Below are positions 49,011 to 58,426 of a stretch of DNA of 64,000 nt, piece by piece (positions within the stretch are counted from its first letter, which is position 1; each line of letters opens with the position of its first letter). The stretch spans positions 62,001 to 126,000 of the forward strand of contig NZ_WXEW01000001.1 of the NCBI RefSeq assembly GCF_009901565.1, written 5' to 3'. The notes beneath the pieces were generated by a model. That model ran no database searches, was not told where the DNA came from, and worked only from the letters and a program-made list of their open reading frames with translations. Origin of the DNA: Herbidospora solisilvae (GTDB taxonomy: Bacteria > Actinomycetota > Actinomycetes > Streptosporangiales > Streptosporangiaceae). Both the position numbers and the translations under genes were made by a program.

Positions 49011-49799
49011 GTGAACCGACTGACCTGGGCCCTCGCCGACGGCTGGACCGTCACCCGGCGTGAGGTCACCCACTGGACCGCCAACCCCGGCCAGCTCGTC
49101 GCGGGGCTGCTGTTCCCCGTCATGGTGCTGCTGCTGTTCGCCTACCTGCTGGGCGGCGGCATCGCGGTGCCCGGCGGCGACTACCGCGAGTTCCTCATGC
49201 CCGGCATGTTCGCGATGACGATGGTCTTCGGCCTGGAGGGCACCTTCACCGCGATCGCCAACGACGTCACCAAGGGCGTGACCGACCGGTTCCGGTCGCT
49301 GCCGATGGCCTCCTCGGCGGTGGTGTCAGGCCGGGCGGCGGCCGACATGCTCACCACGGTGTTGTCGCTGACGGTGCTGATCGTCAGCGGCCTGGCCGTC
49401 GGCTGGAGCGCCCGCAACGGGTTCGGCGACGCGCTCGCGGCCGTCGGGCTGCTGTTGTGGTTGCGCTTCGCGCTGTTGTGGGCGGGGATCTGGCTCGGGC
49501 TGAAGATCCGCAACCCGGAGGCGGTGATGGCCCTGCAGATCCTGGTGTGGCCGATCGGCTTCCTGTCCAACGCCATCACCTCCCCGGCGACGATGCCGGG
49601 CTGGCTGGGCGTGATCGCCGACTGGAACCCGCTGTCGTCGACGGCGGCGGCGGCCCGGGAGCTGTTCGGCAACCCCGGCTGGGCCAACGACACCTGGGCG
49701 GCGGCGCACGCGCTCGAACTGGCGCTGGCCTGGCCGCTGGTCATCACGGCGATCTTCGCGCCGCTCTCGGTGAGGGCCTACCGGAACCTGTCTCGCTAG
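49011..49799 (+). CDS. ABC-2 type permease (DrrB-like)
   Basis: 262 residues from a GTG at 49011 behind GAGGAG. Six hydrophobic helices; the ABC-2 signature MPGMFAMTMVFGLEGTFTA and DRFRSLPMASSAVVSGRAAA in the first loop, with ending RNLSR, are DrrB-like. It forms the membrane half of an exporter with the preceding ATPase. The 103-bp gap holds a dispersed repeat. Confidence 0.92.
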   Translation: MNRLTWALADGWTVTRREVTHWTANPGQLVAGLLFPVMVLLLFAYLLGGGIAVPGGDYREFLMPGMFAMTMVFGLEGTFTAIANDVTKGVTDRFRSLPMASSAVVSGRAAADMLTTVLSLTVLIVSGLAVGWSARNGFGDALAAVGLLLWLRFALLWAGIWLGLKIRNPEAVMALQILVWPIGFLSNAITSPATMPGWLGVIADWNPLSSTAAAARELFGNPGWANDTWAAAHALELALAWPLVITAIFAPLSVRAYRNLSR

Positions 49800-49809
49800 G
49801 CTGAGCCGC

Positions 49810-50544
49810 ATGGCACACGAGTTCGAGGTCCGTGAGGAAATCGTCCTGCCCGCCACGACCGAGGAGGTGTGGGAGGCGATCGCGACCGGGCCGGGCGTCG
49901 ACTCGTGGTTCATGGGAGCCAACGACTTCGAACCCGGGGTCGGGGGCGCGGGCCGTCAGACGGTCGCCGGGTTCACCACCCACGCCACCGTGACCGGCTG
50001 GGAGCCGGGCGAGCGGCTGGCGTTCACGACCGACACGGCGGCCGACGGGTCGTTCATGGCGTTCGAATACCTGCTGGAGGGCCGGTCGGGCGGCAGCACG
50101 GTGTTGCGGTTCGTGCATTCGGGGCTGCTGACCGGCGACTGGGAGGACCAGTACGACGCGGTGTCGGTGGGCGACGGTCTCTACCTGCGCAAGCTGGAGG
50201 CCTACCTGCGGCACTTCCCGGGCGTGACCGCCGACTACGCGCTGTTCGAGATCGGCCGCCCCACCCCCGATGCCGCGAGGGTGTGGGCGGCCTTTCTCGA
50301 CGCCTTCTCTCTGGGGCAGCCACCGGAGAAGGGCCGCGTCGCGGTGCCCGGCCTGAACCCCGACGACGCGCAGGTCGTGTTCGCCGAGTCGGGGTTTTTG
50401 TGCGTGGTGACCGCGACGTCGCTGATCACGCTCGTCCACGGCTACCGCGACGCCGTCGTCGCCGAGCACCACGCCTTTCCGGGGGAGATCGCCAGGCCGC
50501 TGGCCGAGAGCGCCTGGCGGGCCTGGCTGGGGGAGAACTTCTAG
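49810..50544 (+). CDS. SRPBCC/AHSA1-like domain protein
   Basis: 244 residues from the ATG at 49810, 10 nt after the permease stop. The N-terminal ~145 residues are an AHSA1-type START-like fold (REEIVLPATTEEVWEAIATG, VDSWFMGANDFEPG, ATVTGWEPGERLAFT). The C-terminal ~95 residues (PDAARVWAAFLDAF ... VTATSLITLVHGYRDAVV) form a second smaller domain. Probably binds a hydrophobic ligand. May be co-transcribed with the exporter. Confidence 0.85.
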   Translation: MAHEFEVREEIVLPATTEEVWEAIATGPGVDSWFMGANDFEPGVGGAGRQTVAGFTTHATVTGWEPGERLAFTTDTAADGSFMAFEYLLEGRSGGSTVLRFVHSGLLTGDWEDQYDAVSVGDGLYLRKLEAYLRHFPGVTADYALFEIGRPTPDAARVWAAFLDAFSLGQPPEKGRVAVPGLNPDDAQVVFAESGFLCVVTATSLITLVHGYRDAVVAEHHAFPGEIARPLAESAWRAWLGENF

Positions 50545-50553
50545 GCCATGGGG

Positions 50554-51252
50554 TCAGGCCGTGTAGACGGGGTAGCCGTATCCGACGACGTCGGCGGTCT
50601 GCCGCTCGCGGACCTCGACCACGCCGTTGCCGGTGTTGCCCTCCACGGTCTCGATGGTGCCGTCGCCGTTGTCCTTGATGACGAAGCCGACGTGCTGGAT
50701 GTCGTGGATGTCCTTTCCGCCGTTCCAGTCGAAGAACACGACCGCGCCAGGGGCCGGGACGGTGCCCCAGCGGTTGTTCTGGGCGAACCACTCGGCGTGG
50801 CGGACGGTGTAGGCGTCCTCGCCGAGCACCGGGCTGATGCCGAGCTGGTTGCCGACCCAGCTGACGAACATGTCGCACCAGGGGGCGTTGGCGTAGCCGT
50901 AGCGGGTTCCGCCGTCGCGGGCGATGGTCTCGGCCGCGCGGTCGGAGTTCATGTACCAGTGGTGGAACTTGGTGCCGCCGCCGTACGGGTTCTCGCTGGT
51001 GCCGACCTGGCTGGTGGCGAGGTTGAGCACCTGCTGGGCGCTGACCTTGGGCAGTCCCTTGGCGACCTCCAGCAGAGGGCTGTAGGCCAGGGTGACTCCC
51101 TCGGGTGCCGTCCCCGCGGGGGCGGCGGCCTCGGCGTTGGCGACGGCGTTGGGCGTCAGGTCGACGGCGGCGACGGTGCCGCCGGTGACCAGGGCCGCCG
51201 TCATCAGACCGGTTGCCAGGACAGCGCGGATTCCAGGTTTGGGAGCTCGCAT
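50554..51252 (-). CDS. Secreted CHAP-domain cell-wall amidase/endopeptidase
   Basis: 232 residues. A signal peptide (AVLATGLMTAALVTGGTVAA) is followed by a CHAP domain with catalytic Cys in APWCDMFVSW and His in DIQHVGFVIKD, then VEGNTG. The enzyme should cleave peptidoglycan peptides or amide bonds outside the cell. Upstream lies a c-di-AMP (ydaO) riboswitch with its own promoter, so expression is tied to c-di-AMP, as for Rpf and NlpC/P60 enzymes in actinomycetes. Confidence 0.93.
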   Translation of the reverse strand: MRAPKPGIRAVLATGLMTAALVTGGTVAAVDLTPNAVANAEAAAPAGTAPEGVTLAYSPLLEVAKGLPKVSAQQVLNLATSQVGTSENPYGGGTKFHHWYMNSDRAAETIARDGGTRYGYANAPWCDMFVSWVGNQLGISPVLGEDAYTVRHAEWFAQNNRWGTVPAPGAVVFFDWNGGKDIHDIQHVGFVIKDNGDGTIETVEGNTGNGVVEVRERQTADVVGYGYPVYTA

Positions 51253-51271
51253 GGGTGGGGTTGACTCCTTG

Positions 51272-51465
51272 CTTCCATGCGCCTACCGGGTTAGCTGACG
51301 GACTCGGGCGTGGAAGCCGCCCTACGGCCTGTCGTTGAGGGGCAGACAGGCCGATTCACCCCAGAGGACCCGGTGGGTGTGCGTGGTGATCGGGAGAGTC
51401 AGGTGATCACCGGGTCCTCGCTGGTTCCCCGGTTCCGCGCGGGGCGCGCGGATTCGGCGATCTCT
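51272..51465 (-). ncRNA. c-di-AMP riboswitch (ydaO-yuaA leader)
   Basis: The minus-strand leader contains the conserved blocks in order: GATCGCCGAATCCGC, CGGAACCGGGGAACC, GGGGTGAATCGG, AGGGCGGCTTCCACGCC, and the diagnostic GAGTCCGTCAGCTAACCCGG followed by TAGGCG. These match the ydaO/yuaA consensus. It ends just before the AAGGAG ribosome-binding site of the CHAP gene; c-di-AMP binding is expected to switch expression off. Confidence 0.9.
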
Positions 51466-51527
51466 AGTTGTCTTCCTTCGGCGGCTGACCTGCGGTTACG
51501 TAGGTCACACCGCCTCGAGTTCCCCAG

Positions 51528-51556
51528 AAGGTAGTACAACTCCCAGAATCGGTCAA
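51528..51556 (-). promoter_or_regulatory. Housekeeping-type promoter for the riboswitch/CHAP transcript
   Basis: On the minus strand, TTGACC (51556-51551) and TACCTT (51533-51528) are separated by exactly 17 nt. They lie about 60 bp upstream of the first riboswitch block. Confidence 0.55.
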
Positions 51557-51588
51557 ACTTGGACAATCAACACATTGTGGGGGTAACG

Positions 51589-52932
51589 TCAGCGCCAGCC
51601 CTGCGGGTCGACCCCGCCGGGCACCGGTCCGGGCGGCCCATAGGGCTCGCGGGTGAACACGAAGGTGTTGAGATCGAGGTGTACGCCCTCGCCGGTGCGG
51701 ACCACCCGAAGCGTCTCGCCGGCGTAGTAACCGTCCAGGCCCAGCCAGGTTCCGTCGGCGAGCGCGGCGAACCGGGAGGCGCGCCCGGTCTCGCCGACCG
51801 GCGTCAGGGCCAGGCCCCGGCCGGGCAGGGCCCGCAGGACGTAGGCGGCCGGCCCCCAGTACCAGGGGCCGGTCAGGGCCAGCAGGTCGTCGTCGACCGG
51901 GGCGGGCCGCCATTCGGCCGGCAGCGCGGGTTCGTGCTCGTCGAGGATGTCGAGCAGGTCGCCGGTCAGGGCGTTGCCCTTGACGCCGCTGGTGGTGTTG
52001 GCCAGGAACAGCACGCCCACGCCGTCGGACGGGTCGGCCCACACGGTGGCCAGGAAGCCGGGCATCGAGCCGGTGTGCCCGGCCAGGCGGCGGCCGTTGT
52101 GACGGCGCAGCTGCAGGCCCAGGCCGTAGCCGGAGGTCCACGACGGGCCGTCTTCGACGGTGGCCGGTTCGCGCATCTCGGCCATCGTGGCCGGGCGCAG
52201 GACGCCGGCGCCGTCGCCGCCGACGAAGATCGCCCACCGGGCCAGGTCGGCCGGGGTGCACCACATCTGCCCGGCGGGGGCCAGCGCGACCGCGTCGTGC
52301 TCGGGCTCGGGCAGCAGCACGTCGGCCCACGGGTGCACGGCGTATCCGGTGGCGTGCGGGGCCCGGGGCCGCTCGGTCGTGTCGCGCATGCCCAGCGGGA
52401 TCAGCACCTCGTCGTGGACGGCCTGCGCCCACCCCCGGCCCCGGATGCGCGCCACCACCTCGCCGAGGAACCCGAACCCGAGGTTGGAGTAGTGGAAGCG
52501 GCGGCCGGGCCGGTGACGGCCGGTCATCGCGTCGAGCATGCCGATCAGCTCGGGCATCGGCACCCCGGGCGTGCGCTCCCACCACGGGCCGGGCGGCTCG
52601 GCGGTCAGCCCGCCGGTGTGGGACAGCAGCTGGGCGATCGTCACCTCGCCGGCGGGCGTGCCGGGCAGGTGCTTGCCGAGCGGGTCGAGCAGGTCCAGCA
52701 GCCCCTCGTCGCGCAGCCGCATGATCATGACGGCGACCATGCTCTTGGTGATCGACCCGACCCGGAACTGCGTGGAGGCCGTCGGCGGGCCCTCGCCCAC
52801 GCGTCCCCGGTAGCCCGACCAGACCAGCTCGCCGCCGCGGATCACCGCGACCGCCAGAGCGGGGATGCGGGAGGCGGCCTGCTCGGTGGCCACCCGTAGC
52901 GCGAGGGCCCGCGCCGTACTCTCCAAGACCAT
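51589..52932 (-). CDS. Class C beta-lactamase-fold serine hydrolase
   Basis: 447 residues. The S-X-X-K motif is Ser60-Ile-Thr-Lys63 in FRVGSITKSM, the Y-X-N motif is FHYSNLGFG, and the third motif is AGHTGSMPGF. No signal peptide is evident. A ~110-residue C-terminal domain follows the catalytic fold. Typical role: esterase, D-aminopeptidase or carboxypeptidase rather than antibiotic resistance. Divergent from recD2 with 30 bp between starts. Confidence 0.9.
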   Translation of the reverse strand: MVLESTARALALRVATEQAASRIPALAVAVIRGGELVWSGYRGRVGEGPPTASTQFRVGSITKSMVAVMIMRLRDEGLLDLLDPLGKHLPGTPAGEVTIAQLLSHTGGLTAEPPGPWWERTPGVPMPELIGMLDAMTGRHRPGRRFHYSNLGFGFLGEVVARIRGRGWAQAVHDEVLIPLGMRDTTERPRAPHATGYAVHPWADVLLPEPEHDAVALAPAGQMWCTPADLARWAIFVGGDGAGVLRPATMAEMREPATVEDGPSWTSGYGLGLQLRRHNGRRLAGHTGSMPGFLATVWADPSDGVGVLFLANTTSGVKGNALTGDLLDILDEHEPALPAEWRPAPVDDDLLALTGPWYWGPAAYVLRALPGRGLALTPVGETGRASRFAALADGTWLGLDGYYAGETLRVVRTGEGVHLDLNTFVFTREPYGPPGPVPGGVDPQGWR

Positions 52933-52962
52933 GGGGCCAGGCTATGGTCTACGCTCTGGCGC

Positions 52963-55152
52963 GTGGAATCGGGCTCGGTGATCGAATGCGTTCTCGAACG
53001 GATCACTTTCGCCAGTGAGGAGACCGGCTACACCATCGCGCGCGTGGCCACCGAACGGTCCGGCCCCGACCTGCTGACGGTGGTGGGCCCGCTGCTGGGC
53101 GCGCAGCCGGGCGAGTCGCTGCGGCTGACCGGCCGCTGGACCTCCCATCCCCGCTACGGGCGGCAGTTCGAGGTCTGGTCGTACACCACCGTCCTGCCGG
53201 CGACGATCCAGGGCATCCAGCGTTACCTGGGGTCGGGGCTGATCAAGGGCATCGGGCCGAAGATGGCCGAGCGCATCACGCTCCATTTCGGCGTCGACAC
53301 CCTGCGCGTCATCGAGGAGGAGCCGGCCCGGCTGGTGGAGGTGCCGGGGCTGGGCCCCAAGCGCACGAAGATGATCGCGGCCGCGTGGGAGGAGCAGAAG
53401 GTCATCAAGGAGGTGATGATCTTCCTGCAGGGGGTGGGCGTCTCGACGTCCATCGCGGTCCGCATCTTCAAGCAGTACGGCGAGACCTCCATCGACGTCG
53501 TGCGCGCCGAGCCCTACCGGCTGGCCGACGACGTGTGGGGCATCGGCTTCAAGACCGCCGACACCATCGCCCAGGCGGTCGGCATCGCCGCCGACAGCCC
53601 CGAACGCGTCAAGGCCGGCCTGCGCTACACCCTGTCCCAGGCGGCCGACGACGGCCACGTCTACCTCCCGGCCCCCAACCTGATCGCCGACGCCGTCAAG
53701 ATCCTGTCGGTGCCGCCTGAGCTCGTCTCGGCCTGCCTGGAGGAGCTGGTCGCCGAGGAGGGCGTGGTCCGCGAGGAGGTCCCGGTCGCCGAGGGCGCCG
53801 TCCCGGCGGTCTACCTGGTGCCCTTCCACCGCGCCGAACGCTCGCTGGCCGCCACGGTGCTGGGGCTGCTGCGCTCCTCCCGCGACCGGCTGCGCGCCTT
53901 CGCCGACGTCGACTGGCCCCAGGCGCTGGCCTGGCTGAAGACCCAGACCGGCGCCGAGCTGGCCAAGGAGCAGGACCAGGCGGTCCGGCTGGCGCTGACG
54001 GAGAAGGTGGCGGTGCTCACGGGCGGCCCCGGCTGCGGCAAGAGCTTCACGGTGCGCTCGGTCGTCACGCTGGCCCGCGCCAAGCGCGCCAAGGTGATCC
54101 TGGCCGCCCCGACCGGCCGGGCCGCCAAACGCCTGGCCGAGCTGACCGGCCACGAGGCGACCACCGTGCATCGCCTGCTGCAGCTGCGGCCCGGCGGCGA
54201 GCCGACCTTCGACCGCGACAACCCGCTCGACGCCGACCTGGTGGTCGTCGACGAGGCCTCGATGCTCGACCTGCTGCTGGCCAACAAGCTCGCCAAGGCG
54301 GTCGCGCCCGGCGCGCACCTGCTGTTCGTCGGCGACGTCGACCAGCTGCCCTCGGTCGGCGCCGGGGAGGTGCTGCGCGACCTGCTGGCCGCCCCCGACG
54401 TGCCGCGGGTGCGGCTGACCCAGATCTTCCGCCAGGCCCAGCAGTCGGGCGTGGTCGTCAACGCCCACCGCGTCAACGCCGGCCAGCTCCCGCTGGTGCG
54501 CGACTTCCCCGACTTCTTCCTGTTCCCGGCTGAGGACCCCGAGGAGATCGCCGCCCTCACCGTCGACGTGGTCGCCCGCCGCATCCCGGCCAAGTTCGGG
54601 CTCGACCCGCGCCGCGACGTCCAGGTGCTGGCCCCCATGCACCGCGGCGCGGCCGGGGCCGGGGCGCTCAACGGGGCGCTGCAGGAGGCGCTCACGCCCT
54701 ACCGGGAGGGCATGCCCGAACGCCGGTACGGCGGCCGGGTCTTCCGCGTCGGCGACAAGGTCACCCAGCTGCGCAACAACTATGACAAAGGCGCCGCCGG
54801 GGTGTTCAACGGGACGGTCGGCGTGGTGACCGCGATCACGCCCGACGACCACAAACTGACCGTCTCCACCGACGAGGACGAGAGCGTCGACTACGCCTTC
54901 GACGAACTGGACGAACTGGCCCACGCCTACGCCGTGTCCATCCACCGCTCGCAGGGGTCGGAATATCCGGCGGTGGTGATTCCGTTGGCGACATCCGCGT
55001 GGATGATGCTGCAGCGGAACCTGCTCTACACGGCGATCACCCGGGCCAAACGCCTGGTCGTCGTGGTCGGCTCCCGCCGGGCGCTCGGCCAGGCGGTCAG
55101 GGTGAAGGGGGCCGGACGCCGCCACACCGGGCTGACGCACCGGCTGCTCTGA
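52963..55152 (+). CDS. recD2: RecD2-type ATP-dependent DNA helicase
   Basis: 729 residues from a GTG at 52963. The N-terminal region contains helix-hairpin-helix segments (GLIKGIGPKMAERI, EVPGLGPKRTK, WGIGFKTADTIAQAVGI), followed by SF1B helicase motifs: Walker A TGGPGCGKS near residue 354, VVVDEASMLD near 427, FVGDVDQLPSVG, LTQIFRQ, and the C-terminal SIHRSQGSEYPAVV and LLYTAITRAKRLV. RecD2 is a 5'-3' helicase of genome maintenance acting without RecBC. Length and motif set are complete. Confidence 0.95.
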   Translation: MESGSVIECVLERITFASEETGYTIARVATERSGPDLLTVVGPLLGAQPGESLRLTGRWTSHPRYGRQFEVWSYTTVLPATIQGIQRYLGSGLIKGIGPKMAERITLHFGVDTLRVIEEEPARLVEVPGLGPKRTKMIAAAWEEQKVIKEVMIFLQGVGVSTSIAVRIFKQYGETSIDVVRAEPYRLADDVWGIGFKTADTIAQAVGIAADSPERVKAGLRYTLSQAADDGHVYLPAPNLIADAVKILSVPPELVSACLEELVAEEGVVREEVPVAEGAVPAVYLVPFHRAERSLAATVLGLLRSSRDRLRAFADVDWPQALAWLKTQTGAELAKEQDQAVRLALTEKVAVLTGGPGCGKSFTVRSVVTLARAKRAKVILAAPTGRAAKRLAELTGHEATTVHRLLQLRPGGEPTFDRDNPLDADLVVVDEASMLDLLLANKLAKAVAPGAHLLFVGDVDQLPSVGAGEVLRDLLAAPDVPRVRLTQIFRQAQQSGVVVNAHRVNAGQLPLVRDFPDFFLFPAEDPEEIAALTVDVVARRIPAKFGLDPRRDVQVLAPMHRGAAGAGALNGALQEALTPYREGMPERRYGGRVFRVGDKVTQLRNNYDKGAAGVFNGTVGVVTAITPDDHKLTVSTDEDESVDYAFDELDELAHAYAVSIHRSQGSEYPAVVIPLATSAWMMLQRNLLYTAITRAKRLVVVVGSRRALGQAVRVKGAGRRHTGLTHRLL

Positions 55153-55318
55153 CACCGATCCGCAGATCGGCTGATCAGGACGTGAACCTTACTTGATCGT
55201 CAGACGTCTCAAGTGGCATCGCTACCGAATTGTGAGTCAAGTCAGGTGAAAGTGGCTCACAAGCCAGGTAAGCCCTAATAGGGTTTTAGATGCGCTTTGC
55301 CACTGTGGGGGAGTAGTT

Positions 55319-56530
55319 GTGAACAGCAAGTCTCGTCGCCGGAATCTGCCTTTCGTCACGGCCGCCGTCGTGATGTCGGCGGTCCTGACGGCATGCTCGG
55401 GGGGTACGACGCCGGCGCCGGCGCCGGGCGGCGGCGGGAACGTGACAGGCGGCGACAAGCCGTCCGTGGCGGCCCCCACCCTCAAGGTGTCGCCCGCCGA
55501 GGGGGCCCAGAAGGTCCGCCCCGACAAGAACGTCGTGGTGACCGCCGCCGGGGGCGAACTCGACGAGGTGACCGTCCAATCGCAGGGCGTCCCGGTCGAG
55601 GGCGAGTTCGACGCCACCCGCACCACATGGACCTCCAGCAAGCCGCTCAAGCCCTCCACCACCTACACGGTGTCGGCCAAGGCGACCGGCGCGGGCGGCC
55701 CGGCCGCGCTGACCAGCGAGTTCACCACGCTGAAGCCCAAGCGGGAGCTGCAGGTCATCGACATCACCCCCGGCATCAAGGGCGAGACCGTCGGCGTCGG
55801 CATGCCGATCATGGTGACGTTCAACAACGACGTCACCAACAAGGCCGCCGTCGAGGCCGCCCTGCACGTCGAGGCCGAGAAGAAGGCCGTCGGCGCCTGG
55901 CGGTGGATCTCCGACCGCCTGGTCATCTACCGCACCGCCAAGTACTGGCAGGCCCACCAGAAGGTCGTCTTCACCGCCGACCTGGCGGGCGTGCGCGGCG
56001 CGGGCGACATGTGGGGCACCAAGTCGTTCCGGCAGACCATCAAGATCGGCGCCGCCCAGATCAGCAAGGTCGACACCCGCACCCACCAGATGGTCGTCCG
56101 CGTCGACGGCAAGGTGAAGCAGCGCATGCCGATCAGCGCCGGCAAGGCCGACACGCGGGAGTACACCACCACCAGCGGCGTGCACCTGACGATGTCCAAG
56201 CACAACCCCGAGATCATGATCTCGCCCGGCAAGAAGGAGGGCGACCCCGGCTACTACAAGGAGATCGTCAACCACGCGGTGCGGATCTCCAACTCGGGCG
56301 AGTACGTCCACTCAGCCCCCTGGTCGGTCGGCTCGCAGGGCCGCGCCAACGTCAGCCACGGCTGCATCAACGCCAGCCCGACGCAGGCCAAGTGGTACTA
56401 CGACAACTTCCAGCGCGGCGACGTCGTCGACATCGTCGGCACCGACCGCGAGCTGGAGTGGAACAACGGCTGGGGCTTCTGGCAGATGTCGTTCGCCAAG
56501 TGGAAGAAGGGCAGCGCCCTGGAGGCGTGA
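55319..56530 (+). CDS. Lipoprotein L,D-transpeptidase (Ig-like + YkuD)
   Basis: 403 residues from a GTG at 55319. The signal peptide ends in a lipobox (AVLTAC, Cys26). Two Ig-like domains (~50-130, ~140-245) precede a YkuD catalytic domain with His and Cys in SHGCIN (Cys349). This is the LdtMt2-like layout that makes 3-3 peptidoglycan cross-links at the cell surface. It appears to be transcribed alone. Confidence 0.94.
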   Translation: MNSKSRRRNLPFVTAAVVMSAVLTACSGGTTPAPAPGGGGNVTGGDKPSVAAPTLKVSPAEGAQKVRPDKNVVVTAAGGELDEVTVQSQGVPVEGEFDATRTTWTSSKPLKPSTTYTVSAKATGAGGPAALTSEFTTLKPKRELQVIDITPGIKGETVGVGMPIMVTFNNDVTNKAAVEAALHVEAEKKAVGAWRWISDRLVIYRTAKYWQAHQKVVFTADLAGVRGAGDMWGTKSFRQTIKIGAAQISKVDTRTHQMVVRVDGKVKQRMPISAGKADTREYTTTSGVHLTMSKHNPEIMISPGKKEGDPGYYKEIVNHAVRISNSGEYVHSAPWSVGSQGRANVSHGCINASPTQAKWYYDNFQRGDVVDIVGTDRELEWNNGWGFWQMSFAKWKKGSALEA

Positions 56531-56538
56531 GGGGAGGC

Positions 56539-56718
56539 CTAGCGGACCCCCAGCTGCATCAGCAGCAGCGCCCCCGCGAACTTGACCACGACGACCCCCA
56601 CGACGACGCAGAAGACGATGAAGGCGGGCCGGTGCTCGAAGTGCCGGCCCTCCTTCAGCGGAGGCCGCTTGGCGACACGGTCGGCGATCCGCTCTTCGAG
56701 GGGCTTACGCGCAAACAT
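56539..56718 (-). CDS. Small single-helix membrane protein
   Basis: 59 residues from the ATG at 56716-56718. A basic N-terminal half (FARKPLEERIADRVAKRPPL) precedes one strong transmembrane helix (FIVFCVVVGVVVVKFAGALL). No family recognised. Divergent from the MBL-fold gene with a 36-bp gap; convergent with the transpeptidase gene with 8 bp between stops. Confidence 0.65.
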   Translation of the reverse strand: MFARKPLEERIADRVAKRPPLKEGRHFEHRPAFIVFCVVVGVVVVKFAGALLLMQLGVR

Positions 56719-56754
56719 GACCCCAACGTTACCCTTGACCGCCACTATGGGGCG

Positions 56755-57522
56755 GTGAAGGTCCACCACCTCAACTGCGGCACGATGCGCCCTGCGGGCG
56801 GATTCACCATCGTCTGCCACTGCCTGCTCCTGGAAACCCCCCGCGGCCTGTGCCTGGTCGACACGGGCTTCGGCATCGGAGAGGCGGCCTTCGGCGCGCT
56901 GCCCGGCTACTACCGCCCCCTGATCCGGCCGGCGCTGCTGGATTCGGAGGCGGCCTACAACCAGGTGATCGGCCTCGGCCACGACCCGCGCGACGTGCGC
57001 GACATCGTGGTGACCCACCTGGACGCCGACCACGCCGGCGGCCTGCGCGACTTCCCGTGGGCCCGCGTCCACCTGCACGCCGCCGAGCACGCGGCCGCGA
57101 CCCGCCCCGCCACCTCGGCCGACAAGGGACGCTACCGGTCGCGGCAGTGGGCGCACGGGGCCGACTGGATGACCTACGACGACCGCGGCGGGGAGACCCT
57201 GTTCGGCCTGTCGGCGATCCGGCCGCTGTGCGACCTGCCGGACCTGGCGCTGGTGCCGCTGGCGGGGCATTCGCGGGGACATTCGGGGGTGGCGGTCGAC
57301 ACCGGGACGGGATGGCTGCTGCACGCGGGGGACGCCTACTGGTACCACGGCGAGGTGGCCCCCTCCCCGCACTGCCCTCGGGCGCTGGCGCTGACCCAGC
57401 GGCTGGTCGCGACCGATCACCGGCAGCGGCTGGCGAACCTGGCCCGGTTGCGGGAGCTTCCGGCGGAGGTCCGGGTGTTCAGCGCCCACGACCCTCATGA
57501 ACTGGACCTGGCGGTCGCGTAG
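56755..57522 (+). CDS. MBL-fold metallo-hydrolase
   Basis: 255 residues from a GTG at 56755 (VKVHHLNCGTMRP). The zinc motif HLDADHAGG is intact, with further ligands in LAGHSRGHSG, LLHAGDAY and FSAHDPHEL. This is the AHL-lactonase-like/glyoxalase II-like branch; NCGTMRP at the start is shared with a subgroup of putative lactonases. Substrate unknown. Its 3' end overlaps the convergent APH-like gene by 44 nt. Confidence 0.88.
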   Translation: MKVHHLNCGTMRPAGGFTIVCHCLLLETPRGLCLVDTGFGIGEAAFGALPGYYRPLIRPALLDSEAAYNQVIGLGHDPRDVRDIVVTHLDADHAGGLRDFPWARVHLHAAEHAAATRPATSADKGRYRSRQWAHGADWMTYDDRGGETLFGLSAIRPLCDLPDLALVPLAGHSRGHSGVAVDTGTGWLLHAGDAYWYHGEVAPSPHCPRALALTQRLVATDHRQRLANLARLRELPAEVRVFSAHDPHELDLAVA

Positions 57523-58426
57523 GGGCCGTGGCGAGCAGGCGGCGCAGAGCGGCCCGGGCGGGCGGGCCCCACGTGGCCTTGCCGCCGGGACGGCCGTGCA
57601 CACCGGCGTCGCCGATGAGGATCCCGCTGAGCGCCCGCGCCATCGCCCATCCGCGGGCGCGGCGCACCGTGGCGTCATCCGCCTGGTAGGCGGCCTGGAC
57701 GTGGCCGGCCGCCCCGTCGGGCAGCAGCAGCCACGCGGCCGACAGGTCACACGCCGGGTCTCCCGCGCAGAGGTCACCGAAGTCGACGACGCCGCAGATC
57801 GTGCCGCCGGCGGTCAGGACGTTGGCCGGGTGCAGGTCGCCGTGCAGCCACACCGGCGGCCCCGCCCACGCGGGCGCGTCGAGCGCGTCGGCCCAGACGG
57901 CGCGGACGGCGTCCGGGTCGGCCACCGACCCCGACCGGGCCGCTTCGGCGAGCTGCCGGTCGAACCCGTCGGTGTATCCGGCGAGGGGTCCGCCGCGTCC
58001 CCGGCCCTGGGGGGCGTGGCCGGGAGCCGGCCGGTGCAGCGCCGTCAGGAAGGCGGCCAGGGCGCCGGCGCTTTGCACCCCGTCGGTGACGGGCGCACGG
58101 TCGGCGGGCTCGCCCTGCACCCAGGTGGTGACGATCCACGGGCGCGGGAACCGCGAGGAGGGCGCGCCGAGGCGTTGCGGGACGGGGACCGGGAGCGGCA
58201 GCCGCGCAGCGAGCCCGGGCACCCAGGTGTGTTCCTTGCGGAGCAGGTCGTCGGCGGACTCCGTCGCCCAGGGAAGGCGGACGGCCAGGTCGTCGCCGAG
58301 CCGCCACAGCTGGTTGTCCCAGCCGCGCGCACCGAGCCGGAGCGGGAGTTCGGCCAGGTCGGGGTGCTGGTCGCGGAGCAGATCCCGGACCAGCTCCGCG
58401 CTGACATCGGTTTGGGTGTGCGCCAT
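57479..58426 (-). CDS. Aminoglycoside phosphotransferase (APH)-family kinase
   Basis: 315 residues from the ATG at 58424-58426 (MAHTQTDVSAELV). The Brenner motif WLHGDLHPANVL carries the catalytic Asp and Asn, and GVVDFGDLCAGDPACDLSAA the metal-binding Asp. LGARGWDNQLWRLGDDLAVR is the N-lobe start. Most chromosomal members phosphorylate small metabolites or antibiotics; specificity cannot be inferred. Confidence 0.9.
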   Translation of the reverse strand: MAHTQTDVSAELVRDLLRDQHPDLAELPLRLGARGWDNQLWRLGDDLAVRLPWATESADDLLRKEHTWVPGLAARLPLPVPVPQRLGAPSSRFPRPWIVTTWVQGEPADRAPVTDGVQSAGALAAFLTALHRPAPGHAPQGRGRGGPLAGYTDGFDRQLAEAARSGSVADPDAVRAVWADALDAPAWAGPPVWLHGDLHPANVLTAGGTICGVVDFGDLCAGDPACDLSAAWLLLPDGAAGHVQAAYQADDATVRRARGWAMARALSGILIGDAGVHGRPGGKATWGPPARAALRRLLATAPTRPPGPVHEGRGR

